Positions 17,324 through 26,240 of a stretch of DNA of 64,000 bases are shown here, piece by piece. The notes under the pieces are model-generated. The model searched no databases, was not told the origin of the DNA, and was given only the letters and a program-made list of their open reading frames with translations. Numbering within the stretch: the stretch's first letter is position 1; every line of letters begins with the position of its first letter. Made by a program: the position numbers and the translations under genes. This DNA comes from Geosporobacter subterraneus DSM 17957 (GTDB lineage Bacteria > Bacillota > Clostridia > Peptostreptococcales > Thermotaleaceae): the NCBI RefSeq assembly GCF_900142145.1, contig NZ_FQZV01000012.1:26375-90374 (forward strand). Direction: 5' to 3'.

Positions 17324-18976
17324 CTATTCTAAAATATAATCATGTATAGGCTTTCCAGGAGGTACAATCGGATATACGTGTTCGTCCTTGCTGATGACAC
17401 ATTCGATCAGCGTAGGACGCCGCTCACTGAGTGCTTCCTGAAGGGCCTTTTCAAAATCGCCTATATTCTCAACACGTATGCCCCGAATGCCATAAGCATC
17501 AGCCAGTTTAATATAATCTACCGTATTTGCCAAATATGTTTCGGAATATCGTTCATTGCAGAAATGCATCTGCCATTGTCGTACCATTCCCAGTACTCCG
17601 TTATTAAAGAGAATGGTGATGATAGGCAGGTTGTATTTGGCTACCGTGGCCAGTTCATTGCAATTCATTCGGAAGCTTCCGTCTCCTGCCATATGCAGTA
17701 CCCGTTGATCAGGGTAGGCAATTTGTGCACCAATGGCTGCCCCCAGTCCATAACCCATGGTTCCTAACCCTCCGGAGGATAAGAAGGTTCTAGGTTTTTG
17801 GAACTGCCAATACTGAGCTGTCCACATCTGATGCTGGCCTACCTCTGTAGTTACAATGGTATCCGGGCCTGTCATCTGATTTGCCTTCGTGATAATTTCC
17901 TTCGCTGTCAAGGTATCCTTCGGATAGGCTATAGGCCTCTTCCATCCCTCTACTTCTGCCAGCCATTGGCTTCTGGATTTCTTTTCTATTTTGCCAACTA
18001 ATGCCTTTAAGATATTTTTAACATCTCCTACCAGAGATAAATGTACTTCTTTGTTTTTGCCGATTTCCACTTTATCTGCGTCAATATGGATGACCTTTGC
18101 CTTTGGCGCAAACTGATCTACTGCACCAATGACTCGATCGCTAAATCTTGCACCGATAGCAATCACTAAATCACTATGGGTTACCGCCAAATTTGCCTCA
18201 GGAAATCCATGCATCCCTACCATGCCTAAGGAAAGGGGATGGTTTCTGGGAAAGCTCCCCAGCCCCATCAGCGTATTGACAACGGGAATAGAACCATCCT
18301 CTGAAAGCCTCAACAATTCTTCATATGCTTTTGATAAAATGATTCCGCCGCCGCCATAGATGACAGGCCTTTGAGCTTGGTTGATATATTCTGCTGCCTC
18401 TGTAATATCGATCTCCTTGTCTTCCCCCTGAAACACTTCGGCTGCCACTGGTTCATCCCGATATTCTACCTGGGTCATGAAAACATCCTTTGGTATATCA
18501 ATCAGTACCGGTCCCGGCCTTCCTGAAGCAGCAATTTCGAATGCCTCCGCCACAATTTCCGGCAGCTTCTCCACATTTCTGACCATATAACTGTGTTTGG
18601 TAATCGGTAAAGTAATTCCTGTGATATCCACTTCCTGAAAAGAATCTCTGCCTAATAAGCTGGAAGCTACCTGCCCGGTGATGACTACCAACGGAACAGA
18701 ATCCGCATAAGCCGTTGCGATTCCCGTCACCGTATTGGTAGCCCCAGGACCAGAGGTGGCAAAGCAGACACCTACTTTACCGCTGGCTCGGGCATAGCCA
18801 TCAGCAGCATGGACCGCTCCCTGTTCATGGCAGGTGAGCACATGGAAGAATGAATCTCTATAATCATAGAGGGCATCATATAAGGGAATGACTGCCCCTC
18901 CCGGATATCCGAAGATTGTATCTACGCCCTGCTTTTTAAGACACTGCAGAAGAACCTCTGCACCACTGCATTTCAT
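17324..18976 (-). CDS. ilvB: Acetolactate synthase large (catalytic) subunit
   Basis: ThDP-dependent enzyme that makes acetolactate or acetohydroxybutyrate, the first common step of valine and isoleucine synthesis. The 550-residue product shows the three-domain layout: an N-terminal pyrimidine-binding domain with the catalytic glutamate in LTCHEQGAVHAADGYARASG, a middle domain, and a C-terminal diphosphate-binding domain with the GDGSFRMNCNELATVAKYN motif. The regulatory subunit is not adjacent but is encoded as the first gene of the same operon. ATG 18976 follows AGGTGA. Confidence 0.96.
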   Translation of the reverse strand: MKCSGAEVLLQCLKKQGVDTIFGYPGGAVIPLYDALYDYRDSFFHVLTCHEQGAVHAADGYARASGKVGVCFATSGPGATNTVTGIATAYADSVPLVVITGQVASSLLGRDSFQEVDITGITLPITKHSYMVRNVEKLPEIVAEAFEIAASGRPGPVLIDIPKDVFMTQVEYRDEPVAAEVFQGEDKEIDITEAAEYINQAQRPVIYGGGGIILSKAYEELLRLSEDGSIPVVNTLMGLGSFPRNHPLSLGMVGMHGFPEANLAVTHSDLVIAIGARFSDRVIGAVDQFAPKAKVIHIDADKVEIGKNKEVHLSLVGDVKNILKALVGKIEKKSRSQWLAEVEGWKRPIAYPKDTLTAKEIITKANQMTGPDTIVTTEVGQHQMWTAQYWQFQKPRTFLSSGGLGTMGYGLGAAIGAQIAYPDQRVLHMAGDGSFRMNCNELATVAKYNLPIITILFNNGVLGMVRQWQMHFCNERYSETYLANTVDYIKLADAYGIRGIRVENIGDFEKALQEALSERRPTLIECVISKDEHVYPIVPPGKPIHDYILE

Positions 18977-19012
18977 TGACTCACCTGCTTTCTATTTGTC
19001 TTTTCTATGTTG

Positions 19013-20671
19013 TCACCATTTGCAAACAGCCCCTGTGGCTGCTGAAGTCACCATGCTGGCATATTTGCCTAAATACCCTGTATATTTTATATCTTTAGGT
19101 TTGAAGGCCGCTCTTCTCTCTGCTAAAACCTGTTCATCTACCAAGAGTTCCAGCTTACCGGCGTAGATATCGATTTCGATCCAGTCTCCCTCTTCTACGA
19201 GGGCAATAGGTCCACCCGCCTGGGCCTCTGGTGATACATGGCCAATAGATGCGCCTCTTGTAGCGCCGGAAAATCTACCGTCGGTAATCAGGGCTACACT
19301 TTTATCTAATCCCATTCCTGCCAAGGCTGAGGTAGGGGTCAGCATCTCCCGCATCCCCGGTCCGCCCTTAGGTCCCTCATAGCGGATCACTATTACATCC
19401 CCTGCTTGGATTTTGCCTCCCAGAATCGCCTCTACCACTGCTTCTTCCCCTTCAAATACTCTTGCTTTTCCCTTATGCTGCATCATTTCCGGAACCACTG
19501 CAGATTTTTTTACCACAGCCCCATCGGGTGCCAAATTTCCCTTAAGAACAGCTATGCCTCCTGTAGGGCTGTAGGGCTCATCTATTGAACGTATGACCTC
19601 ATGATTGTCTGCCTGGAAGCAGCCCAATAAATCACCGAGCTTTTTATTAGAAACTGTCCATACATCTTCCTGCAGAAACCCTTTCTTACTTAGCTCATGC
19701 ATAACAGCCATGATCCCCCCGGCCTCGTATAGATCCTCAATATGATGAACTCCTGCCGGACTGAGTCTGCAAAGGTTCGGTGTACTCTCACTAATGGCAT
19801 GAATCTTATCTAAATCAACGGGCACACCCGCTTCATGAGCAACAGCTGTCAGGTGAAGAATCGTATTGGTAGAGCATCCTAGGGCCATATCTACCCGCAG
19901 TGCATTATCAAAGGATTGGGTCGTTAATATGTCTCTAGCCGTTACCTGATCCCTTACCAATTCCATGATCTTCATGCCTGTATATTTGGCCAATCGGATT
20001 CTCTCCCCATAAACTGCCGGTATCGTACCATTTCCCGGCAGGGCCATCCCCAAAGCTTCTGTCATACAGTTCATGGAGTTGGCCGTAAACATTCCTGCAC
20101 AGGAACCGCAGCCGGGACAAGCCTGTTCCTCCAGACGATACAGTTCTTCTTCCGTCATCCTGCCTGCTTTTACTGCCCCTACCGCCTCAAATACGGTACT
20201 GAGATCTACCTTTTTTCCATTTACTTTTCCTGCCAGCATAGGTCCGCCGCTAACCACGATAGCCGGAATATCCAATCTTGCGGCTGCCATGAGCATCCCT
20301 GGCACAATTTTATCGCAGTTGGGAACCAAAACGATGCCGTCAAAGCCATGGGCCTTTACCATGATCTCAATACTATCGGCAATCAACTCTCTGCTCGCCA
20401 AGGAGTATTTCATACCCTCGTGATTCATAGCAATGCCGTCACACACGCCGATCACCGGAAATTCCATGGGTGTGCCGCCCTCCATCAAGATACCGTTTTT
20501 AACAGACTGCACGATCTCATTAAGATGTCTATGGCCTGGAACCACTTCACTAAAGGCATTTGCAATGCCTATGAAAGGCTTCTTGATCTCCTCATCGGTC
20601 AAACCCAATGCCTTAAACAGGGATCGATGGGGTGCCTTTTCAACACCAGCTTTCACACGATTGCTTCGCAT
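19013..20671 (-). CDS. ilvD: Dihydroxy-acid dehydratase
   Basis: Iron-sulfur enzyme converting dihydroxy acids to 2-keto acids in isoleucine/valine synthesis. The cluster and active-site segments are intact: [37 protein letters not shown] and [11 protein letters not shown] choose ATG 20671 (MRSNRVKAG, 552 aa), preceded by AGGAGGG. A longer frame from 20698 would overrun that ribosome binding site. It follows ilvC after 11 bp in the ilv operon. Confidence 0.96.
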   Translation of the reverse strand: MRSNRVKAGVEKAPHRSLFKALGLTDEEIKKPFIGIANAFSEVVPGHRHLNEIVQSVKNGILMEGGTPMEFPVIGVCDGIAMNHEGMKYSLASRELIADSIEIMVKAHGFDGIVLVPNCDKIVPGMLMAAARLDIPAIVVSGGPMLAGKVNGKKVDLSTVFEAVGAVKAGRMTEEELYRLEEQACPGCGSCAGMFTANSMNCMTEALGMALPGNGTIPAVYGERIRLAKYTGMKIMELVRDQVTARDILTTQSFDNALRVDMALGCSTNTILHLTAVAHEAGVPVDLDKIHAISESTPNLCRLSPAGVHHIEDLYEAGGIMAVMHELSKKGFLQEDVWTVSNKKLGDLLGCFQADNHEVIRSIDEPYSPTGGIAVLKGNLAPDGAVVKKSAVVPEMMQHKGKARVFEGEEAVVEAILGGKIQAGDVIVIRYEGPKGGPGMREMLTPTSALAGMGLDKSVALITDGRFSGATRGASIGHVSPEAQAGGPIALVEEGDWIEIDIYAGKLELLVDEQVLAERRAAFKPKDIKYTGYLGKYASMVTSAATGAVCKW

Positions 20672-20682
20672 CTTGATCCCTC

Positions 20683-21675
20683 CTATTTCTTTAACCATGG
20701 CATCATGCTTCTAAGCTTCTTTCCTACCTCTACAATCGGATGCTCCAGTTCTTGTCTCTTAATGGCATTGAATTCTGCCCGGTTAGACATGTTCTCCAGA
20801 ATCCAGTTTTTCGCAAATTGCCCTCTTTGAATTTCCTGAAGAACCTTTTTCATTTCTTTACGGGTTTCTTCCGTGATGATTCTCTTGCCTACCATGTAAT
20901 CACCATATTCTGCTGTATCACTTACACTGTATCTCATTCTCTCTAGTCCGCCTTCATAGAGAAGATCTACGATCAGCTTTAATTCATGAAGGCACTCAAA
21001 ATATGCAACCTCAGGCTGATATCCTGCCTCAACGAGGGTATCAAAACCTGCCTTGATCAATTCTGTTGCACCTCCGCAAAGCACTGCCTGCTCCCCAAAT
21101 AAATCGGTCTCCGTTTCTTCCTTAAAGGTGGTCTCCAGAACTCCTGCTCTTGTAGAGCCGATTCCTTTTGCATAGGCCAGCGCCAGTTCTCTGGCATTGC
21201 CTGTATAGTCCTGATACACAGCAAAGAGCGCCGGAACCGCACAACCTTCTGTATACAGTCTTCTTACCAGATGTCCTGGGCCCTTGGGCGCAACCATGAA
21301 TACATCTACATAAGCAGGAGGCACGATTTGGCTGAAGTGTATGTTAAAGCCGTGGGCGAAAGCCAAAGCGTTTCCTTCTTCCAGATTTGGTTCAATGGCT
21401 TCTTTATACAGTTTTCCTTGTTTTTCATCAGGTACTAAAACCATCACTACATCACTGCCTTTTACGGCTTCTGCAACAGGTAAAACCTGCAGGCCGTCAT
21501 TTTCTGCCTTTTCCTTCGACTTACTTCCCTCATAGAGGCCCACAACTACATTTACGCCGCTCTCTTTTAAGTTGAGTGCATGAGCATGGCCTTGACTTCC
21601 ATAGCCAATCACTGCAACGCGCTTTCCCTCAAAGTACTGTAAGCTTCCATCCTGTTCATAGTACATCTTTGCCAT
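20683..21675 (-). CDS. ilvC: Ketol-acid reductoisomerase (class I)
   Basis: NADPH-linked isomerisation and reduction of acetolactate, second step of the branched-chain pathway. The 330 residues fit the short class I enzyme. The Rossmann motif [17 protein letters not shown] is near residue 25, and the metal-binding helices follow ([14 protein letters not shown] and later [14 protein letters not shown]). ATG 21675 has AAGGGGGAA upstream. Second gene of the operon, 57 bp after ilvN. Confidence 0.96.
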   Translation of the reverse strand: MAKMYYEQDGSLQYFEGKRVAVIGYGSQGHAHALNLKESGVNVVVGLYEGSKSKEKAENDGLQVLPVAEAVKGSDVVMVLVPDEKQGKLYKEAIEPNLEEGNALAFAHGFNIHFSQIVPPAYVDVFMVAPKGPGHLVRRLYTEGCAVPALFAVYQDYTGNARELALAYAKGIGSTRAGVLETTFKEETETDLFGEQAVLCGGATELIKAGFDTLVEAGYQPEVAYFECLHELKLIVDLLYEGGLERMRYSVSDTAEYGDYMVGKRIITEETRKEMKKVLQEIQRGQFAKNWILENMSNRAEFNAIKRQELEHPIVEVGKKLRSMMPWLKK

Positions 21676-21732
21676 ATTGTTTTCCCCCTTAAATTTGTAT
21701 GATTTATATTTTGTATAAGAAATAACCTTTGG

Positions 21733-21999
21733 TTAGTTTCCTGCTTCCATTGCTGTGATACCTAATGATACCAATTCTCTTACACTATATACATCTACCA
21801 GCTTTTCCATTTGGTGGATAGCTATGGTAATATTTTGATGTTCCTCTGGCAGTGTAATGGTCAGCAGCGCCTTATCCGGTTCTGTGCTTTCTTCCATGAC
21901 GATTTTTTTCATGCTGAAGCCTTTTCTTCTCATCAGTCCTGTAATACGCATCAATACCTCCGGTTCATTGTTTACCAGTGCACAAATTGTCTTGTTCAT
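21733..21999 (-). CDS. ilvN: Acetolactate synthase regulatory subunit, short ACT-domain form
   Basis: 88-residue ACT-domain protein (ALVNNEPEVLMRITGLMRRKGFS begins the domain; quoted core ALVNNEPEVLMRITGLM). It would bind valine and tune the large subunit. It is much shorter than the usual 160-residue IlvH, lacking the C-terminal half, like the short forms seen in some Clostridia and in E. coli IlvN/IlvM. ATG 21999 with GGAGGA is right. A longer open frame to 22101 runs into the T-box terminator and is not real. First gene after the T-box. Confidence 0.88.
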   Translation of the reverse strand: MNKTICALVNNEPEVLMRITGLMRRKGFSMKKIVMEESTEPDKALLTITLPEEHQNITIAIHQMEKLVDVYSVRELVSLGITAMEAGN

Positions 22000-22027
22000 G
22001 CTTACATTCCTCCTATTCACCAAAATT

Positions 22028-22340
22028 AAAAATCTCCCGTCCCTAGGATATAAAAAAAATTTATATCCTAGGGACGGGAGATTGATTACCCGTGGTACCA
22101 CCCTTGTTTACGATTTACTCACATAAACCGCCTCATCAGGTCGAAGGAAAACTCCTTTTAACCTTAGCCATATAACGGTGGCACTTCTATCATGATAGAA
22201 TCCGGCCTTATCTACTAAGCAATCTTTTCGATTCGGCAGTTCAGGAGTGATTATTCTATACCACTTCGATACTGACTCTCAGCTCACGTCAGCTCTCTGT
22301 AATCAAAGATCCGGTATTTTTCTCTCCCTCATAACTGTTA
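22028..22340 (-). promoter_or_regulatory. T-box riboswitch of the ilv operon, probable isoleucine (AUC) specifier
   Basis: On the minus strand the leader has the T-box consensus AGGGTGGTACCACG (around 22105-22089), followed by a very strong terminator (arms ATCTCCCGTCCCTAGGATAT and its complement, 22082-22030) ending in a T-run. Upstream lies a long stem I region. The specifier position reads ATC (22251-22249) in the context GAATAATCACTCCTGAACTGC (quoted here as GAATAATCACTCCTGAAC), matching isoleucine codon AUC. Uncharged tRNA-Ile binding would disrupt the terminator and turn on ilvNCDBE. Confidence 0.92.
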
Positions 22341-22368
22341 AAATATTCAGTTAAAATAATTAAGATTA

Positions 22369-22397
22369 ATTTTACTACCTGATTTATGTTATGTCAA
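22369..22397 (-). promoter_or_regulatory. Sigma-A-type promoter of the ilv operon
   Basis: TTGACA (22397-22392), exactly 17 bases, then TAAAAT (22374-22369) on the minus strand, about 30 bases before the T-box stem I. A near-consensus vegetative promoter. Confidence 0.75.
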
Positions 22398-22452
22398 GCT
22401 ATATTAAAAAAGTTTTTTGAATTTACTATTTTTTCTATGCTTTTAATATCCT

Positions 22453-23184
22453 TTACCCATTTGATTCTAAACTTTCATGCAGCTTTTGCAGCAACAATGC
22501 CGCTTCCCACCTAGGCATCGGTTCATCAATTTTTTGCCGCCAACGCTCATAATCTATGATAATACCTTTTTGATACAGATATTCTATACCTTCATACTTC
22601 CTTTGGCTTAATTTCTGTTCTTGATTGGATTGATATGGATGCCCCAGGTGGCAGCAAAAGGCTTTAACAACCGCCTCTCCATACTGCATCCAGTTCCTTT
22701 GCAGTCTCTTAATCTCTTCTGGATGATCTGCAAAACCGTACTCAATAATGACGGTTTTCACCTTTCCTGTTTGCCTATGCATAAAATAATAATCCTGTCC
22801 AGACACAGCATCTGAGGCTCTCGTAAAGGCTCTTCTAACCGGCTGTCCGGCTCTGCGGAGTTCCTCCAGAATCCCTCGTGCAAGATTGCCGTCACTATAT
22901 AGGCTGTAGATGGTTTCCGCCCCTTCTCCGCCGCCGGCATTGATATGGTTAGATATACAGTATGGTGCACCGGATTCTCTTACGATTTTCGTTCGTGTTC
23001 GCGCATCTAAATAAATATCCGCACTTCTAGTCATGGTTACAGGAAGGTTTAGTTCCTGAAAGCGGGTAAATTGATACAATGAAATATCCAGTACAAAATC
23101 TTTTTCCTTCCAATGGTTGTTGCTCCCGCCGCCAGAATCCTTGCCTCCGTGACCTGGATCAATAATAAGTATTGGGTATGCCAT
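22453..23184 (-). CDS. N-acetylmuramoyl-L-alanine amidase (Amidase_3 family)
   Basis: Peptidoglycan hydrolase. Zinc-binding residues of the family are visible: the histidine of IIDPGHGGKDSG, a glutamate further on, the histidine of SNHINAGGGEG, and the catalytic glutamate in VIIEYGFADHPEE. The N-terminus has no signal peptide. The C-terminal 50 residues (EGIEYLYQKGIIIDYERW) look like a short SLH-type helical repeat. That combination occurs in phage-derived and sporulation amidases, so secretion is unclear. 243 residues. Confidence 0.88.
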   Translation of the reverse strand: MAYPILIIDPGHGGKDSGGGSNNHWKEKDFVLDISLYQFTRFQELNLPVTMTRSADIYLDARTRTKIVRESGAPYCISNHINAGGGEGAETIYSLYSDGNLARGILEELRRAGQPVRRAFTRASDAVSGQDYYFMHRQTGKVKTVIIEYGFADHPEEIKRLQRNWMQYGEAVVKAFCCHLGHPYQSNQEQKLSQRKYEGIEYLYQKGIIIDYERWRQKIDEPMPRWEAALLLQKLHESLESNG

Positions 23185-23209
23185 AGTATTTTCTTCCTCC
23201 TTAACTGAT

Positions 23210-23524
23210 CTACATATTAAATAGCCAGTTAAGGTGCAGGGTTATAACGGATAATTTAATGATGCAAATCAGCCATAGGGCAGGAGCTAGCCATCTAACC
23301 TGATTCTGGACGCTGTATAAAAACCATAGCAGGAAACACACAAAAAATACAATCCCGGCTCCAGCCCAAAATGGGGTTTTCTGAAACATAAATTTTAGGA
23401 TTGGATTGGCTTCTTCAATGATTCCTATTTGTAATCCATACAGGGTAAATATCACATCTAAAATTGTAAGATATACAATCCACATAATGACGCTAAATAC
23501 ATTGGAAGATTTCATCCATAGCAC
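23210..23524 (-). CDS. Small membrane protein, DUF5658-like
   Basis: 104 residues with three predicted membrane helices (about 10-32, 50-70, 78-102). The stretch YLTILDVIFTLYGLQIGIIEEANPI, with an aspartate in the first helix and the EANP motif, resembles DUF5658 proteins. Function unknown. It lies 25 bp upstream of the amidase gene in the same direction, so the two may be co-transcribed. Confidence 0.65.
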   Translation of the reverse strand: MLWMKSSNVFSVIMWIVYLTILDVIFTLYGLQIGIIEEANPILKFMFQKTPFWAGAGIVFFVCFLLWFLYSVQNQVRWLAPALWLICIIKLSVITLHLNWLFNM

Positions 23525-23855
23525 CTCATATACAGCAATTCATTAACCTATACATTATTGTATGATGTTTTGCCGAGTTTTGAGCCGTACATAAGGATAA
23601 CTTTTCTAATCCTTACGAGCTATTTTCATATGGGTAATCTGTCTGCTATTTATATATTATCTGTCTATTCTGAATAATTTCTCTAAGAAAATAATTCCAT
23701 TTGTAGAAATAAAAAGCATGTTTTCTACTGCTTGTCACCCTTTACCATGCTGCTGAATATGATGCAATAGAAGGAAGTGTAGCGCACTATTCTCGGCTTT
23801 ACTCTAAAATAGTTTATGCAGCTGCTCTTTCCTACTATAAAAAAGGAGTGATTTT
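23525..23855. other. Intergenic region without a recognisable gene
   Basis: 331 bp between divergent genes. It holds an isolated hairpin with TAAGGAT and ATCCTTA arms (about 23593-23617) with no T-run, and otherwise AT-rich sequence. I see no convincing promoter pair or coding frame. Confidence 0.5.
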
Positions 23856-24272
23856 ATGGATGAAAATAATAGAGATGTAGAATCTATGCAGCAGCCTAGA
23901 TTTCCCTTTGGGCCACCTTTTGGTCCTCCCTTCAGGCCGCCTTTTAGACCGCCTTTTAGACCGCCGGTTGCACCACCGGTTACGCCTCCTATTTCTCCAC
24001 CATTTATACCACCGACGCCTCCAGTGGGGCCCCCAACAACACCGCCACCGGGCTTTATACCCCCACAGCCCCCTACTCTATTTTTCGTGGACCCAGGATC
24101 TATACGACCTTGTCTCTTTAGGTTCACCTATATCTGGCTGACAACCGGGCAAGCTTTTTGGGCATATCTCGTATTCCTAGGTCCAAACTCGGTAGCAGGG
24201 TTCCGATGGACTGGGTTTAGCTGGGTATACTTTGGAATAGACTTAAGACTTATCAGATCCTTTGTTTGTTAA
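23856..24272 (+). CDS. Proline-rich low-complexity protein with conserved aromatic C-terminal domain
   Basis: 138 residues. Residues 14-75 are a tandem array of PPF, PPV, PPT and PPI units (GPPFGPPFRPPFRPPF and similar). The rest is an aromatic, hydrophobic domain starting SIRPCLFRFTYIWL and including SVAGFRWTGFSWVYFGIDL, a pattern I have seen in unassigned Firmicutes proteins. The first cysteine pairs in position with a terminal cysteine (SFVC). A strong AAAGGAG site precedes ATG. Plausibly a spore surface or envelope protein, by analogy with proline-rich coat proteins; function unknown. Confidence 0.75.
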   Translation: MDENNRDVESMQQPRFPFGPPFGPPFRPPFRPPFRPPVAPPVTPPISPPFIPPTPPVGPPTTPPPGFIPPQPPTLFFVDPGSIRPCLFRFTYIWLTTGQAFWAYLVFLGPNSVAGFRWTGFSWVYFGIDLRLIRSFVC

Positions 24273-24285
24273 TGAATTTGTTTTC

Positions 24286-24318
24286 TAAAAAAAAACTGAG
24301 AGCCACGCTCTCAGTTTT
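24286..24318. terminator. Bidirectional terminator between convergent genes
   Basis: AAACTGAGAGC and GCTCTCAGTTT form an 11-bp stem with A- and T-runs on both sides. It serves the proline-rich gene (plus) and overlaps the stop codon of the minus-strand membrane protein gene. Confidence 0.85.
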
Positions 24319-24620
24319 TATATGCCGTTAATCTTCTTATTCATCCCTTTTCTCTTCAAAAAATCTAAAATTAATCCTGCCGTCAGACTTCCTAGGAACC
24401 CTGAAAAAAGCATGATTCCCATCAGAATTCTAGCCAGGTCCTCAAAGCCGGTATGCTGGCCGGTTCGAATCATCACAACCTGATAGAAACATGCAATAAT
24501 GGCGGCCAAAGCAGGAGTATATTTTATCCATAGCCTTTTTTGAAAAAATCGATGAAGTAAATAGGTTACGACGCCAAAAACCATAAAAATCATTAATAAT
24601 ATGGGTATCAATCTATTCAT
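24318..24620 (-). CDS. Small membrane protein of unknown function
   Basis: 100 residues with about three membrane helices (roughly 4-22, 33-51, 66-88) and a lysine-rich C-terminus (LKRKGMNKKINGI). No family recognised. It has its own terminator, shared with the convergent gene. Confidence 0.6.
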   Translation of the reverse strand: MNRLIPILLMIFMVFGVVTYLLHRFFQKRLWIKYTPALAAIIACFYQVVMIRTGQHTGFEDLARILMGIMLFSGFLGSLTAGLILDFLKRKGMNKKINGI

Positions 24621-24704
24621 CCAATCATCTCCCTACTCAATAGTATAGCTTAAATAGCCCTCCCCTATTTATCTGACGAAAAGATTATAGGATTGTTCCC
24701 TTTA

Positions 24705-24742
24705 AAAATTGCCATGGTCTGCTTTACAGATCATGGCAAATA
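24705..24742 (-). terminator. Terminator of the 205-aa membrane protein gene
   Basis: On the minus strand TTTGCCATG pairs with CCATGGCAA around a 14-base loop and is followed by TTTTTAAA. The stem includes the stop codon of the upstream gene. Confidence 0.6.
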
Positions 24743-25348
24743 TATAAATCTATAAAACCATAGAGAAGCGATGCAAATTCCTATGGCAATTGCAAAATCT
24801 AGCAGTCCTCTATAACCTATCTTAGGAATACTTTCTTTCGTTACAGCCCTCTGAATATCTTCTAGCACCAAATCTAAATTGGGTATGCCCCGATACCCTT
24901 CAATGATTAAGCTGCACTTGCTCGACTGCAAAGCTCCTCTTTCCAATTTAACAGATCGCTCCTTCTCGCCTAATACCAGTATAAACTCCCAGGAATCCTT
25001 TTTCTTTTTCAATGGCAGCTTATATTGCTGAAAGACATCCACCACTATTTTTTCAAGTTTGCTGTCATCTATATCATAGATGCTGATAGTTCTCTTTCGA
25101 ATAGAGAGAAAAAAGAAGGGTAATGAAATCAGTAAAAATATCACCACGAAACCCCAGGAAATTCTATCATCAAAATCAAACTTCATCAATCGTATTTGAA
25201 ATAAAATACTTGAAGCCCCCAGTACAAAAGTGAAGAAAGTTGAATCTGGAAAGAATACTTCCCCGTTCATTTTTTTTATACCGTCAACCATCAAATTCCC
25301 TATCAGTATAGCTAACATGAATCCTCCGTAAATAACATTGATATCCAA
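24731..25348 (-). CDS. Membrane protein of unknown function
   Basis: 205 residues. Helices at about 5-23, 38-55, 68-88 and 185-203 bracket a soluble middle part (about 95-175) rich in charged residues (LPLKKKKDSWEFILVLGEKER). This could be a small cytoplasmic domain; no family recognised. It reads away from the divergent plus-strand gene at 25487. Confidence 0.65.
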   Translation of the reverse strand: MDINVIYGGFMLAILIGNLMVDGIKKMNGEVFFPDSTFFTFVLGASSILFQIRLMKFDFDDRISWGFVVIFLLISLPFFFLSIRKRTISIYDIDDSKLEKIVVDVFQQYKLPLKKKKDSWEFILVLGEKERSVKLERGALQSSKCSLIIEGYRGIPNLDLVLEDIQRAVTKESIPKIGYRGLLDFAIAIGICIASLWFYRFIYLP

Positions 25349-25486
25349 GCCCTAGTCCCCCCTGCAAGCTGCTTTGTACCTTAAATTTCTTTCACATATC
25401 TACTATTTTACTGTATTCCCTATACGATTTGACCGATAAATATGGTAAAATGTTTCAAAGATTCTTCATAAGAGAGGATGTTGTGA

Positions 25487-25855
25487 ATGGAACAAAAGGA
25501 AAGGGAGTTTGTAGAGAGAAGAAAGGGACCTGATCTCCTGGTTCGTTTGGTTCATTGGTTGGGAATCATCGCTTGGATTATTATGTTTTTTATATTAGGC
25601 ATTACTGATCGGGCTAAGCCCCAGACAGTAACTTTCTTTGACCGCTTTTTTAAAGTACAGGTTCGGGAAACCTGGAATTATAGCCTTGTTCAATGGGCCT
25701 TCTACCTGATGATCCTCTTGAGCATTCTTTGCGTTTTGGGACTTATAGCCAATGTACTCCGCCATAAAAGAAAGAGCGACCGGTATAGCTTTTCTTTAAT
25801 CATGATGTTCATTCTTGCGGTTGTAGGAATTATGATGTATCTTGCAAGTTTCTAA
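25487..25855 (+). CDS. Small membrane protein of unknown function
   Basis: 122 residues with three hydrophobic helices (about 23-40, 68-88, 101-119) and a charged N-terminus (MEQKEREFVERRKGPD). The conserved-looking LVRLVHWLGIIAWIIMF resembles uncharacterised clostridial membrane proteins, but I cannot name a family. ATG 25487 is preceded by GAGAGGA. A structured repeat begins about 10 bases after the stop codon and could act as its terminator. Confidence 0.65.
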   Translation: MEQKEREFVERRKGPDLLVRLVHWLGIIAWIIMFFILGITDRAKPQTVTFFDRFFKVQVRETWNYSLVQWAFYLMILLSILCVLGLIANVLRHKRKSDRYSFSLIMMFILAVVGIMMYLASF

Positions 25856-25865
25856 TAAAATAAAA

Positions 25866-25984
25866 AGGCCACTGCATGTGCTTCGCTAGGGAACCTAGTT
25901 CCCCTTCGACGACTGCAAGGCAGTCTGAGCACCCCTCTTACTGCGGCAGGGGATTTCATCCCCTACAACCCCTGCTTTTTTATT
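25866..25984 (+). repeat. Three-hairpin interspersed repeat, copy 1
   Basis: Three perfect hairpins in series: GGGAAC/GTTCCC (25889-25903), GACTGC/GCAGTC (25911-25925) and GGGGAT/ATCCCC (25949-25963), then CCCCTGC and a T-run. A second copy at 38647-38772 keeps the same order, with compensatory changes in the stems. Sits just downstream of a plus-strand gene. Confidence 0.75.
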
Positions 25985-26110
25985 GTCTTAAAATGTTATA
26001 AAATGCCTTAAACTTTGAAATTACTTTTATTGAGGCTCCAGCAAATTTATACTTTCCTAGACAATAAAAAAATCTGCCCTTAAACAGCAGATCCTTGCTT
26101 TCAAAATAAA

Positions 26111-26186
26111 TGGTGGAGCATAGGGGATTCGAACCCCTGACCTCTTGACTGCCAGTCAAGCGCGCTCCCAACTGCGCCAATGCCCC
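26111..26186 (-). tRNA. tRNA-Ala, anticodon GGC
   Basis: The 76-base minus-strand sequence folds as a full cloverleaf: acceptor GGGGCAT with ATGCTCC, D stem GCGC, anticodon stem CTTGA/TCAAG around loop CTGGCAG (anticodon GGC, codon GCC), T-arm with GGTTCGAATCC, and encoded CCA. Confidence 0.97.
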
Positions 26187-26240
26187 AATACCGATAATAC
26201 TATTTTAATCACTGCAAGACAAAATGTCAATAGACAATTC

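Noticed and set aside
20669..20698. Upstream start for ilvD
   Set aside because: The extra codons contain the AGGAGGG binding site used by ATG 20671.
22000..22101. N-terminal extension of IlvN
   Set aside because: It would translate the T-box terminator stem; ATG 21999 has the proper binding site.
23900..24010. CRISPR-like short tandem repeat
   Set aside because: The repeats are codons for PPx units inside one protein gene, with no spacers.
25980..26180. 66-codon minus-strand reading frame across the tRNA
   Set aside because: Its start (MAQLGARLTGSQEVRGSN) is the translation of a tRNA gene, a well-known artefact; no binding site.
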